NCBI RefSeq assembly: GCF_009389715.1
Contig: NW_024068005.1
Span: forward strand, 62,001-126,000
DNA length: 64,000 nucleotides
Origin: Phoenix dactylifera
Taxonomy: Eukaryota > Streptophyta > Magnoliopsida > Arecales > Arecaceae
Direction: 5' to 3'
Both the position numbers and the translations under genes were made by a program. Shown in pieces: positions 37,277 through 49,539 of this stretch (position 1 is the first letter of the stretch; each line of letters opens with the position of its first letter). The notes below the pieces were generated by a model. That model made no database searches and was not told the DNA's origin. It was given only the letters and a program-made list of their open reading frames with translations.

Positions 37277-37729
37277 GAAAAGAAAACTCTTGCGTAGCCT
37301 TCATACCCGGATTTCCGGCACAACAAAAAGCAAAGGTTCCCAACCAAACTCTCTTCAATATAGCTAGGTCTGTCAGTTGATGTTATGTTACGCAGAGCCA
37401 GAAGGCATGAAACAAGAAAGCTTAGCGGGATAGCAGGAAAAGCAAGCCAAAAGGAACCTTAATGACCAATCACCACTAACGGACAGACCCGAAGCTTATG
37501 AGAACGTAGTGACCCGGAAAGATGAATAGAACCGAACTAGCAACAAGAATTGCCAATGGGAGTTTTTGAAGAGAACCCATGATTCTGAAGATGACAAAGA
37601 AAGCGTTGATTTGGGATCTTATTTCAATTGTATCAGTAATTACATGCAAACGGTATATGTGACATGAGAAAGTATCCTCAATCAATCTGTGTACCTTTAG
37701 TTACATCGATCTTGGAACTAAGTAACTAA

Positions 37730-40700
37730 AATCGTCGACGGGGAAGAGCCTTGGTGAGCAGATCAGCCAACTGATCCACTGTGCTGATGTGAGAGACGGC
37801 CAGGATTCCCTTGGAAACGAGATTCCGAACAAAATGAAGGTTGATAGCAATATGTTTCATGCGAGAGTGCATAACTGGATTGAGACTGAGTTGAGTGGCA
37901 CCGATGTTATCACAGAATATCGTTGGTTCGGCAAGAAGCTATTGTCTAAGCACCAAGAGAAGAGACCTTATCCAGACGAGTTTAGAAGAAGTAGTAGCTA
38001 GTGCTCGATATTCGGCCTCAATCAAGGATCTCGCCACAGCGCGTTGCTTCCGTGTGCTCCAGGAGATTGGGCAGTCGCCAAGGAAGACGAGATAAGCAGA
38101 CGTGGACGTCCGATCATCCCGATCGCCAGCCCAGTTGGCATCTGAATAAGCCTGAAGATGGAGAACGTTGTTGTGACGAAGAAGAATGTCATGATCAATG
38201 GTGTGTTTTAGATAGCGCAAGACGCGTTTCGTGGCTGTCCAATGCTGCTGGGTGGGTTTGTGCATGAACTGAGCCAGCTTATTCAGGGCAAAGGCAATGT
38301 CAGGTCTAGTGAAGGCAAGGTATTGAAGAGCGCCAATGATACGACGATACGCAGTGCCGTCTACTGCTCCAGACCCATCATCCAGCACAAGACTCTCCTT
38401 CGTGCCAAGAGAAGTAGTGATGGCCTTAGCACCACTCATTTGAGAACGATCCAAAAGGTCCCGAATATATTTGTGCTGAGACAGAAACAAACTGTGTGGA
38501 GTGGGAAGAACTTCCACCCCAAGAAAGTAATGCAGGGACCCTAAGTCTTTGAGAGAGAAATGGGCGCGTAGCTTGGTGACAACATGAGAGACTTCAGCCA
38601 GATTACTCCCATTGATGGTAAGATCATCAACATACACAAGCAAGTAGATAAGGATAGAGTCCTTGTGATAAATAAACAGAGAGGAATCTGCTTTAGAATT
38701 GAAGAAGCCAAGTTCCAGAAGATATGAGCATAGTTCCTGGTACCAAGCGCGTGGAGCCTGTTTCAACCCATAAATAGATTTCTTCAGCCTGCAGACATGG
38801 GAAGGAGAAACCGGATCGATAAAACCGGGAGGTTGGGCCATGTAAACAGATTCAGTGAGAGTCCCATGAAGAAAAGCATTGTTGACGTCCAGTTTCCGTA
38901 AACTCCAGCCCTGTGAGACAGCGATGGCGAGCACACTGCGAACCGTGACCGGCTTTACAACCAGACTAAATGTTTCAGCATAATCAATCTTCGGGCGTTG
39001 ATGAAACCCCTTTGCGACTAGCCTAGCCTTGTACCGTTCAATAGTTCCATCTGGGTGTCGTTTGATTCGGAACACCCATTTACAACCAACTAGATTACCA
39101 GAGTCCAGGCGTGGTACTAGGTCCCAGGTCCCATGACGAAGTAAGGCATTAAACTCTTCAGACATGGCGTGTCACCAGTGAGGATCTTTAAGGGCTTGGG
39201 AAACATATGTGGGCTCTACTGGCGGAGAAAGAGGATGTTTGGTTACAAGATAAAGATGCTTAGGTTTGAAGATATTGTTGCGAGATCGTGTGACCATGGG
39301 ATGCAAGCGAGTTGGTTCTGGAGGTGGAGAGGCAGCAACAAGAATTAAAGCTATGGGCACGGAGGAAGCTGGGGAAGCAGGAGAAGGCAATGACTTATGT
39401 AGTCGTGGAGAAGTGTCTGGAAGGAGCGGTAGACGAGGACCTGTAAGAGAAGACACGTCAGGAGGAGAAATAACCACAGGTGGTACCGGTGGGATCATGA
39501 AGTCTGCTACTACGCACTAGATGGAGAGGAAGAGGAATTAGTTTTGGTGGTGAAAGGAAACAAAAACTCATCAAAGACAACGTGCCGAGAGATGTAAATT
39601 TTAGAGGATTCAAGATCCATGCACTTGTAGGCACTCTGAGACGTGGAGCAACCGAGAAAAAGACATGGCTTCGACTTGGGTTGAAGTTTGTGAGAAAGGT
39701 AAGGTTTTAGCCATGGGTAGCACTGACATCCGAAAACCTTAAGCTTTGCATGAGTGCGTGGTCGTCCAAAGAGCACTTCAAAAGGACAACGATGGTGAAG
39801 AAGGAGTGTAGGCAAGCGGTTAATGAGATAAACGGCAGTTTGAAAGGCATGAGACCAGAAGGATGGTGGTAGAGAGGCCTGATGAAGAAGGGTAAGACCT
39901 GTTTCGACAATATATCGATGATGCTGTTCACTCGTCCCATTCTGTTGAGGAGTATGAGGTGCGGTGGAATACTAGCTTATGCCATGTTGGAGAAGATAAG
40001 AGTGGAGCTTCACAAATTCACCCCCGTTATCAGAGTAAAGATTTTTGATTTTGTGACCGAACTGTTTTTCAAGCATGGGTTTCAGTTGCTGGAAGATAGA
40101 CAGAATATCATATTTGCGGGCGAGAGGAAAAAACCAGCAATATTTCGTAAAGTGATCAATAAAGATCACATAGTAACGATGGCCATCAATGGAGCTGTGC
40201 TTCGTTGGTCCCCAAACATCAGTGTACAAATATTCTAAAGCATGAGTACTCATAAGGGAAGTGGATCGAAAAGGAAGGCGATGACTCTTATTGCATTGAC
40301 AGGAAATACATAAAGAGTTTTCATCCGACGAAGATTGTCAAAAGGGAAGAGAGAAATGATGAAGAACATATGAAACAGTTTTATTTGAAGGATGGCCTAG
40401 GCGACGGTGCCAGACAGCAGTGGTGGTTCGTTGATGGACAAGTGCAGTAGCATACGCAGAAGACATTGGTGCCGGTAGTGGATAAACACCATCCTGACAA
40501 CTATCTTGAAGGAGCGTCGCCCCCGTTCTCCGATCCTTCACCAAGAAATGAAACGGATGAAATTCTAAGAAAACATCATTCTCTTTGGTGAAGCTATGAA
40601 CAGAAATTAAATTCTTATGAATGGACGAAACACATAGAATGTTAGATAAGTTGAAGGAACGAGTGGGATGAGAAACAGTTGTAGAGCCAACATGGGTTAC

Positions 40701-41560
40701 GTGCAAACCTGATCCATCACCGATGACAACCTCATCTGTACCATCATACTCGGAATGAATCGAGAGATTAGAGAGGTCAGAAGTTACATTGTGCGATGCT
40801 GCTGAGTCAATAAGCCATTGTTTGTTCGAAGAGGAATTGGGAGAAGCACAGTTGACAGAGGCGTTGTGCTTCAGCTTCACTCGATAGGTTTTAGCTGAAT
40901 GGCCATGGAGATCAAAGAGTTGGCAAATAATGGACGCCTTGTCATGACGAGAAGCATTTCTAGGCCTTCCAAAGGGAGAATGAGAGCTCTTGTTATGAAG
41001 AAACCATTTGGAGTTGGGGTTTCGACGTTGAGAAGAGTTTGCGGTTGCAACCAAGGTTGCAGTAGATGCTTCTAGGCGACGGATATAAGTTTCATGACTG
41101 AGGAGCAGATCATGAAGTTCCTCAAAGGTGAGAGGAGGCTCACACGCTCGGATTGGTGCAGCAATATCCCAATATTCATGGCCGAGTCCATTAAGGACAT
41201 GAAGTGTAACATCATCTGTTGAGAGGGGAGTGTCAATAACATCGAGCTTATCAGCAATGATCTTCACAGCATGGAGAAAGTCCGTCACGGAACGAGAACC
41301 ATGTTGGATGTGGGTAAGCTCTTCTTTCAATTGCATGACTCTGGTACGAGAACGGTTGGCATAAAGCCGAGTAAGCTTTGACCAGGCTGCATGAGAGGTT
41401 TCCGACGTTGCAATCAGTGGGATAATCGCTTCGGAAACAGATGCCAGGATTGCATGAAGTAGAAGCTTGTCCTGTCAGAACTAGAGAAGATATGCTGGGG
41501 AAAGAGACGACGAAGCGGAGGAGGATGAAGCGGACGCATCTTCCTTTGGCGGACACAGGG
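37730..41560 (-). pseudogene. Copia gag-pol remnant
   Basis: From 5' to 3' on the minus strand: gag (41560-40338 with LLLHAILASVSEAI and VMQLKEELTHIQ), protease region (WLIDSAASHNV), GAG-pre-integrase (WHRRLGHPSNKTV), integrase (40253-39510, DVWGPTKHSSIDG and NGGEFVKL), RT (39165-37939, with CKWVFRIKRHPDG and the catalytic LLVYVDDLTI) and RNase H (YSDANWAGDRDDRT through [16 protein letters not shown] near 37735). Frames are broken in gag, between the pre-integrase and integrase regions, near 39500, 39170 and 37940. The gag zinc knuckle (ICQLFDLHGHSAKTYR) has lost two of its three cysteines. Confidence 0.88.
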
Positions 41561-41577
41561 TTGTGCCGTTGACATAA

Positions 41578-41959
41578 TGATGCGAGACAGATGATTTAGG
41601 GAAGAAAATATGAATTGAAAAGGGAGGGGAGAGAAGTTCTGGAGTCCACCAGGTGTCAAGACAAAGTTTTCATTTCCAAATTACTCTACTAAAACAGGAG
41701 ATATGGAGGTGCCATATATAGCCCCCTATGCAACTACCCATGATCCCCACAAATGATCATGTAACTACCCATGATCCAACAACATCATGGGTCACTACAC
41801 TAGCAAAATACAGTCATACAAGCCAGCAACTAATAAAAGACAAAAATACATAATAAATAAATAAAAATATACAAAAAAATAAAACTAGGGTGGCCAAAGT
41901 GCTATGCACGCCGGCGACGCCTATATATATGCTGGAAACGGAGGTCTGTGTCCCCACCA
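41578..41959 (-). repeat. Gypsy 3' LTR
   Basis: 382 bp with TGGTGGGGAC... start and ...CATCA end on the minus strand. A TATATATGGC TATA-like box is at about 41713-41720. A polypurine GAGGGGAGT (41960-41968 complement) precedes it. Confidence 0.9.
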
Positions 41960-42019
41960 ACTCCCCTCAGCGGAGAAGAGTTCGCCTCTGGCGAAAAGGA
42001 TGTCTGGTAATGCTCCAAC

Positions 42020-45000
42020 AGGTCTGAAGCAAGTCGCTGAAGCTCATCTCTGCTAATCCAGGTATCATCTGACGGAGGTCGACCATGCCATCTGACCAGG
42101 TATCGCTGATAACCACCGTTCTACGTACTAACAATCTGATCGTCCAAAAGCTGTTCCACTGTGTCTGTGATCTGCGGAGAAAAAGGTACAGGAGGCAAGA
42201 CAGGAGCAGGAGATATTTTCTCAAAATTGGATATGAGGCAGTGTCAGGCTCATTGAGTGGGTCTGCAGGAATAGTTGTCGGACCTCGGTAGGCAACTAAG
42301 TCTTCTACATTAAAAACTGGATTAATTCTAAAATCACTTGGAATATCCACCACATATGCATTAGATCCAACCCGTTTCAGAATTTGGTATGGACCCATAC
42401 TTTGGGCGTGCAATTTTCTAACGGTTTCTGGTGGAAACCGTTCAGGTCTGATTCTGATCATTACATCATCACCCACTCGAAATTCTTGATAACGTCGACG
42501 TAAGTCAAGGGCCATTTTATATCTCGCATTATTAATTTCAATTTTCTTTTTAATCTCTTTATGTAAATTTTGCATGTGTTGCTCAAAGGATTCAGCGGTC
42601 TCAGAGATTCTATTGTTAGGTGCTACTGGGATAAGATCAACAGGTTTTCGCGGTACATAGCCTCAGACAATTTCAAAAGGGCTCAAGCCAGAGGTCTTGT
42701 TCATAGAGCTATTGTAGGCGAATTCAGCTGTGGATAGGAGAAGATCCCAATTACCTGGGTGGTCACCCACTAAACATCGTAGAAGGTTTTTTAGGCTGCG
42801 GTTGACCACCTCAGTTTGCCCGTCTGTCTGAGGGTGATAGGCTGTGGAATATTTAAGCTTAGTACCTATAAAGTTCCCGAGGATCTTTCAAAAATAACTA
42901 ACAAATTTGACATCTCTATCAGTCACTATCGATTTTGGAAGCCCGTGGAGCCTAACGACCTCATCAAAGATGATCCTCGCAACTTTGAAGGCATCAGAAG
43001 TCTTGGAAGTGGGCAGAAAATGTGTCATCTTAGAGAACCGATCCACTACCACGAGAATGGAATCATGCTTACTTCTAGTCTTTGGCAATCCTAGCACGAA
43101 ATCCATACTAATGTCCTGCCAAGGACGATCTGGGACAGAAAGGGGGGTATATAAACCAGTGTTTTGTTTGCGCTGTTTGGATAGATGACAAGTACGACAC
43201 TGACCAACAATTTTTGCAACATCCCGTTTTAAACTAGGCCAATAAAATCTTTGTTCGACCATATCAATGGTCTTATTTCTACCAAAATAGCCAGCTATTC
43301 CTCCCGCATGAAGTTCCCAAACTAGAAAATCTCTAAAGGATGTTTGAGGGATACACAGCTTGTTTCCTCGGAACAGGAAGGCATCAACCACAAGGTAATC
43401 ACTATTGTCCCTGGTGCAACTTTCTAACACGCTCGCATAGATCTCAACGAAGTCTGAACAAGTTGCATAATCGTCAATCATACGTTCAAATCCAGTAACA
43501 TTTATGCTTACTGAAAAAAATAATGCTACACGTCGGCTTAAGGCATCAGCTGCTTTGTTGTCAATACCTGCTTTGTGACACAACATGAAAATATATTCTT
43601 GAAGAAATTCAGCCCATTTTTCGTATCGTGAACTCAATTGTTTTTGGAAATTTAAGTACCTCAAAGCTTCATGGTCGGAATATAATATGAACTCCTGAGG
43701 TAGCAGATAGTGACGCCAGTGACGCAGCGCTTGTACAACAGCATAAAATTCTGTCATAGGCAGAATATTTTCGTTTGGCATCATTCAGCTTCTCACTGAA
43801 GTATGCGATAGGATGTTTTTCTTGGCTTAAGACACCACCTATACCTATACCAGATGCATCACAAGAGACTTCAAAAACTTTAGTGAAATTGGGGAGGCAT
43901 ATTACTGGGGCTTCTGTCATTCTAGTCTTGATCTCTTGGAATGCCTTTGAGGCCGCAACGGTCCAGTAAAATTCACCTTTTCGGATACAATCCGTAATCG
44001 GTGCAGTGATCGTACTAAAATTCTTGATGAACCTCCTATAAAAGGTGGCTAGGCCATGGAAGCTTCGCACCTCAAATAATGTAGTAGGCTCGGGCCATTC
44101 AAGAATAGCTTGGACTTTCTGTGGGTCTGCTGAAACATCCTCAGAAGACACAACAAATCCTAAGAAGATTACACGATCAGTCATAAATGAACACTTCTTA
44201 AGGTTCGCATATATGCTTTCTTTCCTTAGTGAATTGCAGACCAAACGTAGGTGTTCAAGGTGTTGTTCCTTGTTTTTGCTATAAATTAAGATATCATCAA
44301 AATAGACTACAAGGAATTTTCCCATGAAAGGTCTTAGCACTTGGGTCATAATTCGCATAAATATGCTAGGTGCATTTGTCAACCCAAAGGGCATGACTAG
44401 CCACTCGTATAATCCATCCTTGGTTTTGAAAGCTGTTTTCCATTCATCACCCGGGCGGATACGGATTTGGTGATAACCACTCTTAAGGTCAATTTTGGAC
44501 AAGATGGTGGCACCTGCCATCATGTCAAGCATGTCATCCAATCGTGCAGGCACTGCACACGGGCTAAGACTCTCTCGGATGAACCCCTTTTGGAGTAGTT
44601 CATCAACTTGCCGTTTCAATTCAGCATGTTCAATCGGATTGAGTCTATAATGAGGCAAGTTCGGAAGAGTCGCCCCTAGGACCAAGTTTATGGCGTGCTG
44701 AATGTCATGCATAGGGAGAAGCTCATCAGGAAGGTCCCCAGGAAAGAGATCCTTAAATTCTTCTAGAACATGATAAACTTCTTTCAAAAAATCTATTTGA
44801 AAATTAGGAACAACTTCTTTGGATACTAACACAATGACTATGGATTCTTGGGATGCTGCTTTCTCAAATTCCTTAGGACTAATGATTTGAAGGCGCTTTT
44901 CAACCTTCACATCCTTCTTTCCAGCAATAGAAGGCCTAGGAGGCAAAGGGTTTAGTCGAATTTTCTTTCCTTGGTGAACAAAAAAACAGGAATTGGATTT

Positions 45001-45320
45001 GCCATAAATGGTCACATCCAAATCATAAAGCCACGGTCTACCAAGGATGATGTGTCCAACGTCCAGGAAAATAACATCACACCAGACCTTATCATTATAT
45101 TCAGAAAAGTTGATTTGGACTAGACAACACTCAGTGACTGGTATAGCGGTTTTATCCACCCAAGACACATTATAAGGGTTAGAATGAGGCACTGTCTTTA
45201 ACTGTAGCTTCTTGACAGTTCTTGTGGATACAATGTTGACACTACTCCCACTGTCAATGATAACCTTACAGCTATGTTCGCCACATTTGATGTAGGTGTG
45301 AAATATGGATCAACGCCTTC
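42020..45320 (-). pseudogene. Gypsy pol: protease, RT, RNase H, integrase, chromodomain
   Basis: Protease active-site region IIDSGSSVNIVS near 45250, then LGRPWLYDLDV. RT (45192-43780) shows LSKIDLKSGYHQIRI, LVMPFGLTNAPSIFM and the catalytic VVYFDDILIYS. About 30 residues are missing in frame between CAVPA and RLDDMLD near 44548, removing the first RT block. RNase H (VFEVSCDASGIGIGGVL) runs into a frameshift near 43780. Integrase has the H2C2 zinc region (ending CRTCHLSKQ), DISMDFVLGLP and IVTDRDVKF, then a stop at 42887 and another near 42660. The last frame (to 41967) carries a frameshift, after which a chromodomain-like YLVRWHGRPPSDDTWI is readable at 42056-42110, placing the element among chromoviruses. 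Confidence 0.88.
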
Positions 45321-46530
45321 AGTCATCATCTTTTTGCTTAGGTTGTGTAAGGACACACCTAACTACGCCTAAAGGGGTGGAACCCTCAAATGAGCCAGGT
45401 TCCTCACCTTCATCTGACTCTTCAAGGTCTATCTCTGGTTCATGGACCAACTCATCCTCTTGATCATTTCTATCTTCTTCGATGACCAGTGTTTTCTTAG
45501 TAGGACATTGACTAGCTCTATGCCCAAAACCAAAACATCTGTAACACTGATCTCGAAAAATTTTGGGTGGGTCACTTAAAATTCTCTTATTCTTTTGATC
45601 ATTAATTTTTGGGGATTCTGTCACTGGATTTCTAATATTAGGCTTACTCCAAGTGTTAGTTTGACTACCGTGGGTGAACTTATGATTGGTCTCCTTAAGA
45701 TCAAATCATCTAAAGGTTGTCTTATTAGTATAACGCTTGATGTCTTGGATAAGTTGATAGGCATGTTCTAATGAATTGACCTCGCGTAGAATAAGCTCTT
45801 TTTGTAAATCATCTCGCAATCCGGACCTAAACCTAGAAAGGGTCAATTCCACACTCTCGCGTGCATCGCATCGCATAAAGAACTCATCAAAACGAGCGAT
45901 GTACTCAGACACAGGTTTATTTCCTTGAATCAGCCGTTGCCACTAATCTAACAGGCGACTCTTATAGGATGTTGGGAAATATTTTTCTTTTAACTTCTCC
46001 TTCATTTCATCCCATTGTACCATAGGGGGTTGACTAGCTCTAGCAAGCATATTTTCTATTGTATTCCAATACAACTTTGCGGGACCAGTGAGCTTCATTT
46101 TTGCAAAATGAACTCTGCGATCTTCAGATAGATTATACCATTCAAAGTAATGGTCCATATCAGCGAGCCAGTCAATGAAGACTTTTGGGTCGAGACGACC
46201 ATCATAACTTGGTGCATCGATCCTAATACTGCACATTACATGCTCATCTGGTGTCTCACGCGCTCTTAGATAGTCCCTTTGGTGTTGTTGCCCAATGCCT
46301 CTGGGGCGGGGCGGTTCAAACTCACCAAGTTCAGACTCTCCATCGTTGTGAGTAACTTGGAGGTTGGTGATTGAATTTTCAGCCACAGTCAAGCGGGTAT
46401 TCAGCCTAGCTTCAGGGTCAGTGATCCTTGCCCCTAATCTGGTTTCTAATGCTGCTATGGCATCTAATACCTGTTGGTTTGGGTTGGTAGACATCTCATG
46501 TGAGTAGGATGTACCACTACGAGTTGTCAT
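45319..46530 (-). pseudogene. Gypsy gag
   Basis: ATG at 46530 (MTTRSGTSYSHEMSTNPNQQ). The retrotransposon gag domain contains FIDWLADMDHYFEWYN and KLYWNTIENML. A CCHC zinc knuckle CYRCFGFGHRASQC lies near 45530. In-frame stops near 45942 and 45705 break it, each one transition from a sense codon. Confidence 0.85.
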
Positions 46531-48514
46531 GCTCTAGACTACGAAAATCCTAGATATAAAAATAGCTTTCAGATTAAATTTAACAATTTTGACTAAAAGT
46601 CTTATGTCAGAGTCTTGGTTGCTCTCGAATTTGCACAGGTTATAACTAAATATCAGGACCTTAGATACTGCTAACCTTGGTCTGGGTTATGCAAAATCTT
46701 CGCAGGTTAATCTAACGAAAGTGGGGTCCTTCAAATTGATTTGGATTTCACCATATTCAAGTAAAATTCCTAGTTGCCTTTTGAGGATTTGAAAATAATT
46801 TATAAGGCTCAATATGTATTTTCAAGGGGCATAGGCTATTACAAAATTAAGGTCCTATCTTAAACCGACAACATGAAGTGAAAACAATAATAATCTAAAG
46901 ATAAACTAGTTTATAGGAAAAGGCTGAAAAATTATTTAAAGAAAAGATACGACCTTTTCTTACAGATCTGAGTCAGTGGATGAGTTTGGATGTCAGAGTG
47001 TAGGATGCAGAACCGGAGCCCGACGATTTGTAGAAGATGCTGCTGGAAGACGGTCGACTACGGGTATCGTTGTGGAAGCCCAACTTACTGCAGGGTCTGG
47101 CTCCAAGTACAGGGGCCTAAAAGCTGGGCCCGCAAGACAATGGGCCAGAGGATCAACTGGGCTCGCATGACAACGGGCCAAGCACTGGGCCGACCCGCTC
47201 GCCCGAAAGCAGGAATTTAGAAGGGACCCGAAGCTTCTGGAATAGCTTCGGATCCCTCTGAGCAATGGAGAAAAGGGCTGAGGGAGATAGGGGGGAGAAG
47301 GGAGGAGCGATGTCGGAGGGTGGCGATCTTGGTTTTGGGGAGCGAAGGAAGCGGCGACGGCGGACGATGGAGTCGGCAATGGAGGAGGAGGTGGTGGTGG
47401 CAACGGAGAAGATGAAGGGGGGTGGCAGTGTGACCGAGGCAGCGGTGTGTGCGGTCATGGAAGTGAGCGGCGTCGGCGAACGAGAATGGCCTGGCGGCGG
47501 AAAGGAGAGGCGGCTTGGCGGTAGCAAAGGGGAACGCAGCGACCTGCCGGCGGCGGCCCTGTGGACGGCCGGTCGTGAAGAAGAAGAGGTATTCTCTTTT
47601 CTAGAATACCTCGGATGCAGCACTGTCTCATGAGAGGGGTGGGAGGCGACGGAAGCGTGGGTGCGGTTGTAAGAGCGGCGACAGCGGCGGTGGTGGTGTG
47701 GCAGCGATGCGTCACTTTTTTTTTTTTGGAACAGCACGTGCAAGTCACGTGCTTTCGCCTGAGGTTGTCACGTGCGGGACTCACGTGAGGGTCATGTGAC
47801 CCTTTCTTCTTTTTTTTTCTTTTTTTTTTCTTTATCCCGGAACGGATCCGGGTTACTGACCGAGGGTTAACGGGTTTGGAGCTTACCCGTTTACCAACTT
47901 GAAACTCTCCAACAGTTTCAAGTGAGCGTGCCGAGATTTACGCCCACGGTTGCTGGCGGTTCCCGGCGGCCGATCGTGCCGAAGTTCATGCTAGCAGTGT
48001 GGGTGGATCTTAGTGGCCAGTGGTGATGGCCGGCGACCGGTCACCTGCTCTGGCACTGGGTCTCTTCTCACTAGTAATGTCTTCCCATCTCTCTTCGTGT
48101 GCGCGGTGGCCGGCGGGCGCTTCAGCGGGTCCGAGGGACAGAGCCGAAAGAAGGGCGGCGATGCTCCTCTTCTTTTTGGCAACGGGAGTCACTCGTGGTC
48201 CATCAGCACGCTCCGGTGTCCGAGGTCGGGGTACCGTGTAGATTTCGTGTGCCCACCGAAATCCTGGGATCCGGCAGTGCTCCGCCATACATCGGCATGG
48301 TGCTTCTGTGGAAGGAGAAGTGGCCGAGAATGGAAGTGGAGGACCAGCCGCAGAGGCTTCTGCTTTTTTTTTTTTTGTCTGGTGCGAGATCCGAGAGAGA
48401 GGGAGGAGGCAGCAAAAGGTGTTTATTTTATCTGAAACCGAAAGAAGAAGAGAACAGTAGGAACAGTGGAAAATATAGAAGAGGGATCGAGGCTTTAGCA
48501 ACAGTGGCAAGCCT
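46531..48514 (-). other. Long GC-rich gypsy 5' leader
   Basis: Nearly 2 kb separates the PBS from the gag start. The portion 46960-48430 is strongly GC-rich, unlike the AT-rich coding part. Short ORFs on both strands are Pro/Arg/Ser-rich and match no family I recognise. It could be a regulatory leader or a captured sequence. Confidence 0.5.
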
Positions 48515-48520
48515 GCCTAA

Positions 48521-48532
48521 GCTCTGATACCA
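48521..48532 (-). other. Gypsy primer binding site (tRNA-iMet)
   Basis: TGGTATCAGAGC on the minus strand, 3 nt inside the inner 5' LTR. Confidence 0.85.
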
Positions 48533-48535
48533 AAC

Positions 48536-48918
48536 TGATGCGGGACAGATAATTTAGGAAAGAAAATATGAATTGAAAGGGGAGGGGAGAGAAGTTCTGG
48601 AGTCTACCAGATGTCAAGACAAAGTTTTCATTTCCAAATTACTCTACTAAAACAGGAGATATGGAGGTGCCATATATAGCCCCCTATGCAACTACCCATG
48701 ATCCCCACAAATGATCATGTAACTACCCATGATCCAACAACATCATGGGTCACTACACTAGCTAAATACAGTCATACAAGCCAGCAACTAATAAAAGACG
48801 AAAATACATAATAAATAAATAAAAATACACAAAAAAAATAAAACTAGGGTGGCCGAAGTGCTATGTACGCCGGCGACGCCTATGTACATGCTGGAAACGG
48901 AGGTCTATGTCCCCACCA
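48536..48918 (-). repeat. Gypsy inner 5' LTR
   Basis: 383 bp, very similar to the copies at 41578-41959 and 48923-49304. It directly precedes the PBS, so it is the functional-position 5' LTR. Confidence 0.9.
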
Positions 48919-48922
48919 ACTC

Positions 48923-49304
48923 TGATATGGGACAGATGATTTAGGGAAGAAAATATGAATTGAAAGGGGAGGGGAGAGAAGTTCTGGAGTCCGCCAGATG
49001 TCAAGACAAAGTTTTCATTTCCAAATTACTCTACTAAAACAGGAGATATGGAGGTGCCATATATAGCCCCCTATGCAACTACCCATGATCCCCACAAATG
49101 ATCATGTAACTACCCATGATCCAACAACATCATGGGTCACTACACTAGCTAAATACAGTCATACAAGCCAGCAACTAATAAAAGACGAAAATACATAATA
49201 AATAAATAAAAATACACAAAAAAATAAAATTAGGGTGGCCGAAGTGCTATGCACACCAGCGACGCCTATATACATGCTGGAAACGGAGGTCTGTGTCCCC
49301 ACCA
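48923..49304 (-). repeat. Gypsy outer 5' LTR (tandem duplicate)
   Basis: 382 bp, adjacent to the CATAA target duplication and separated from the inner LTR by only GAGT, which equals the last 4 bases of the polypurine tract found before the 3' LTR. Confidence 0.9.
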
Positions 49305-49488
49305 CATAACCCATTAGGTCATAGCCAATAAGAAGAGAAACAAATTGTGCGTGCCATGAAGCAAAGTTGGACGACGAGAGCTTCAAAGGAAGCTGGGTGG
49401 CTGCGTTGATCGAGATTAGCTGAGACATGGTGGTGGTGGGACTGGTAACCACAGCAAGGGTAGCACTGGATGAATCGCTAGAGGCCAT
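49305..49488 (-). pseudogene. Copia gag, 5' fragment
   Basis: The frame begins with ATG at 49488 and encodes SQLISINAATQLPLKL, SSNFASWHAQFVSLLIGYD, the N-terminal gag of copia elements. It is interrupted at the CATAA target site by the gypsy 5' LTR; the continuation lies at 41572 downward. Confidence 0.85.
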
Positions 49489-49527
49489 GGGAGGAGATCG
49501 ATTTCTTCTCGTTGGAGGAAAAAACGT

Positions 49528-49539
49528 GCTCTGATACCA
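49528..49539 (-). other. Copia primer binding site (tRNA-iMet)
   Basis: Minus-strand TGGTATCAGAGC immediately follows the 5' LTR end. It is complementary to the 3' end of initiator methionine tRNA and sets the minus orientation of the element. Confidence 0.85.

Larger units (their letters stand above)
41578..49304 (-). mobile_element. Ty3-gypsy (chromovirus-type) element with tandem 5' LTRs
   Basis: Bounded by LTRs of 382 bp and flanked by perfect CATAA duplications (41573-41577 and 49305-49309) inside copia gag. Minus-strand order: LTR 49304-48923, the 4 bp GAGT, a second LTR 48918-48536, PBS, a 2-kb leader, gag, protease, RT, RNase H, integrase, chromodomain, PPT, 3' LTR 41959-41578. All LTRs begin TG and end CA in element orientation. 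The coding region carries stops, frameshifts and an RT deletion, so it is not autonomous. Confidence 0.9.

Noticed and set aside
47153-48527. Long Pro/Arg/Ser ORFs in the gypsy leader as host genes
   Set aside because: Overlapping ORFs on both strands in GC-rich DNA, with no recognisable domain and positioned between PBS and gag.
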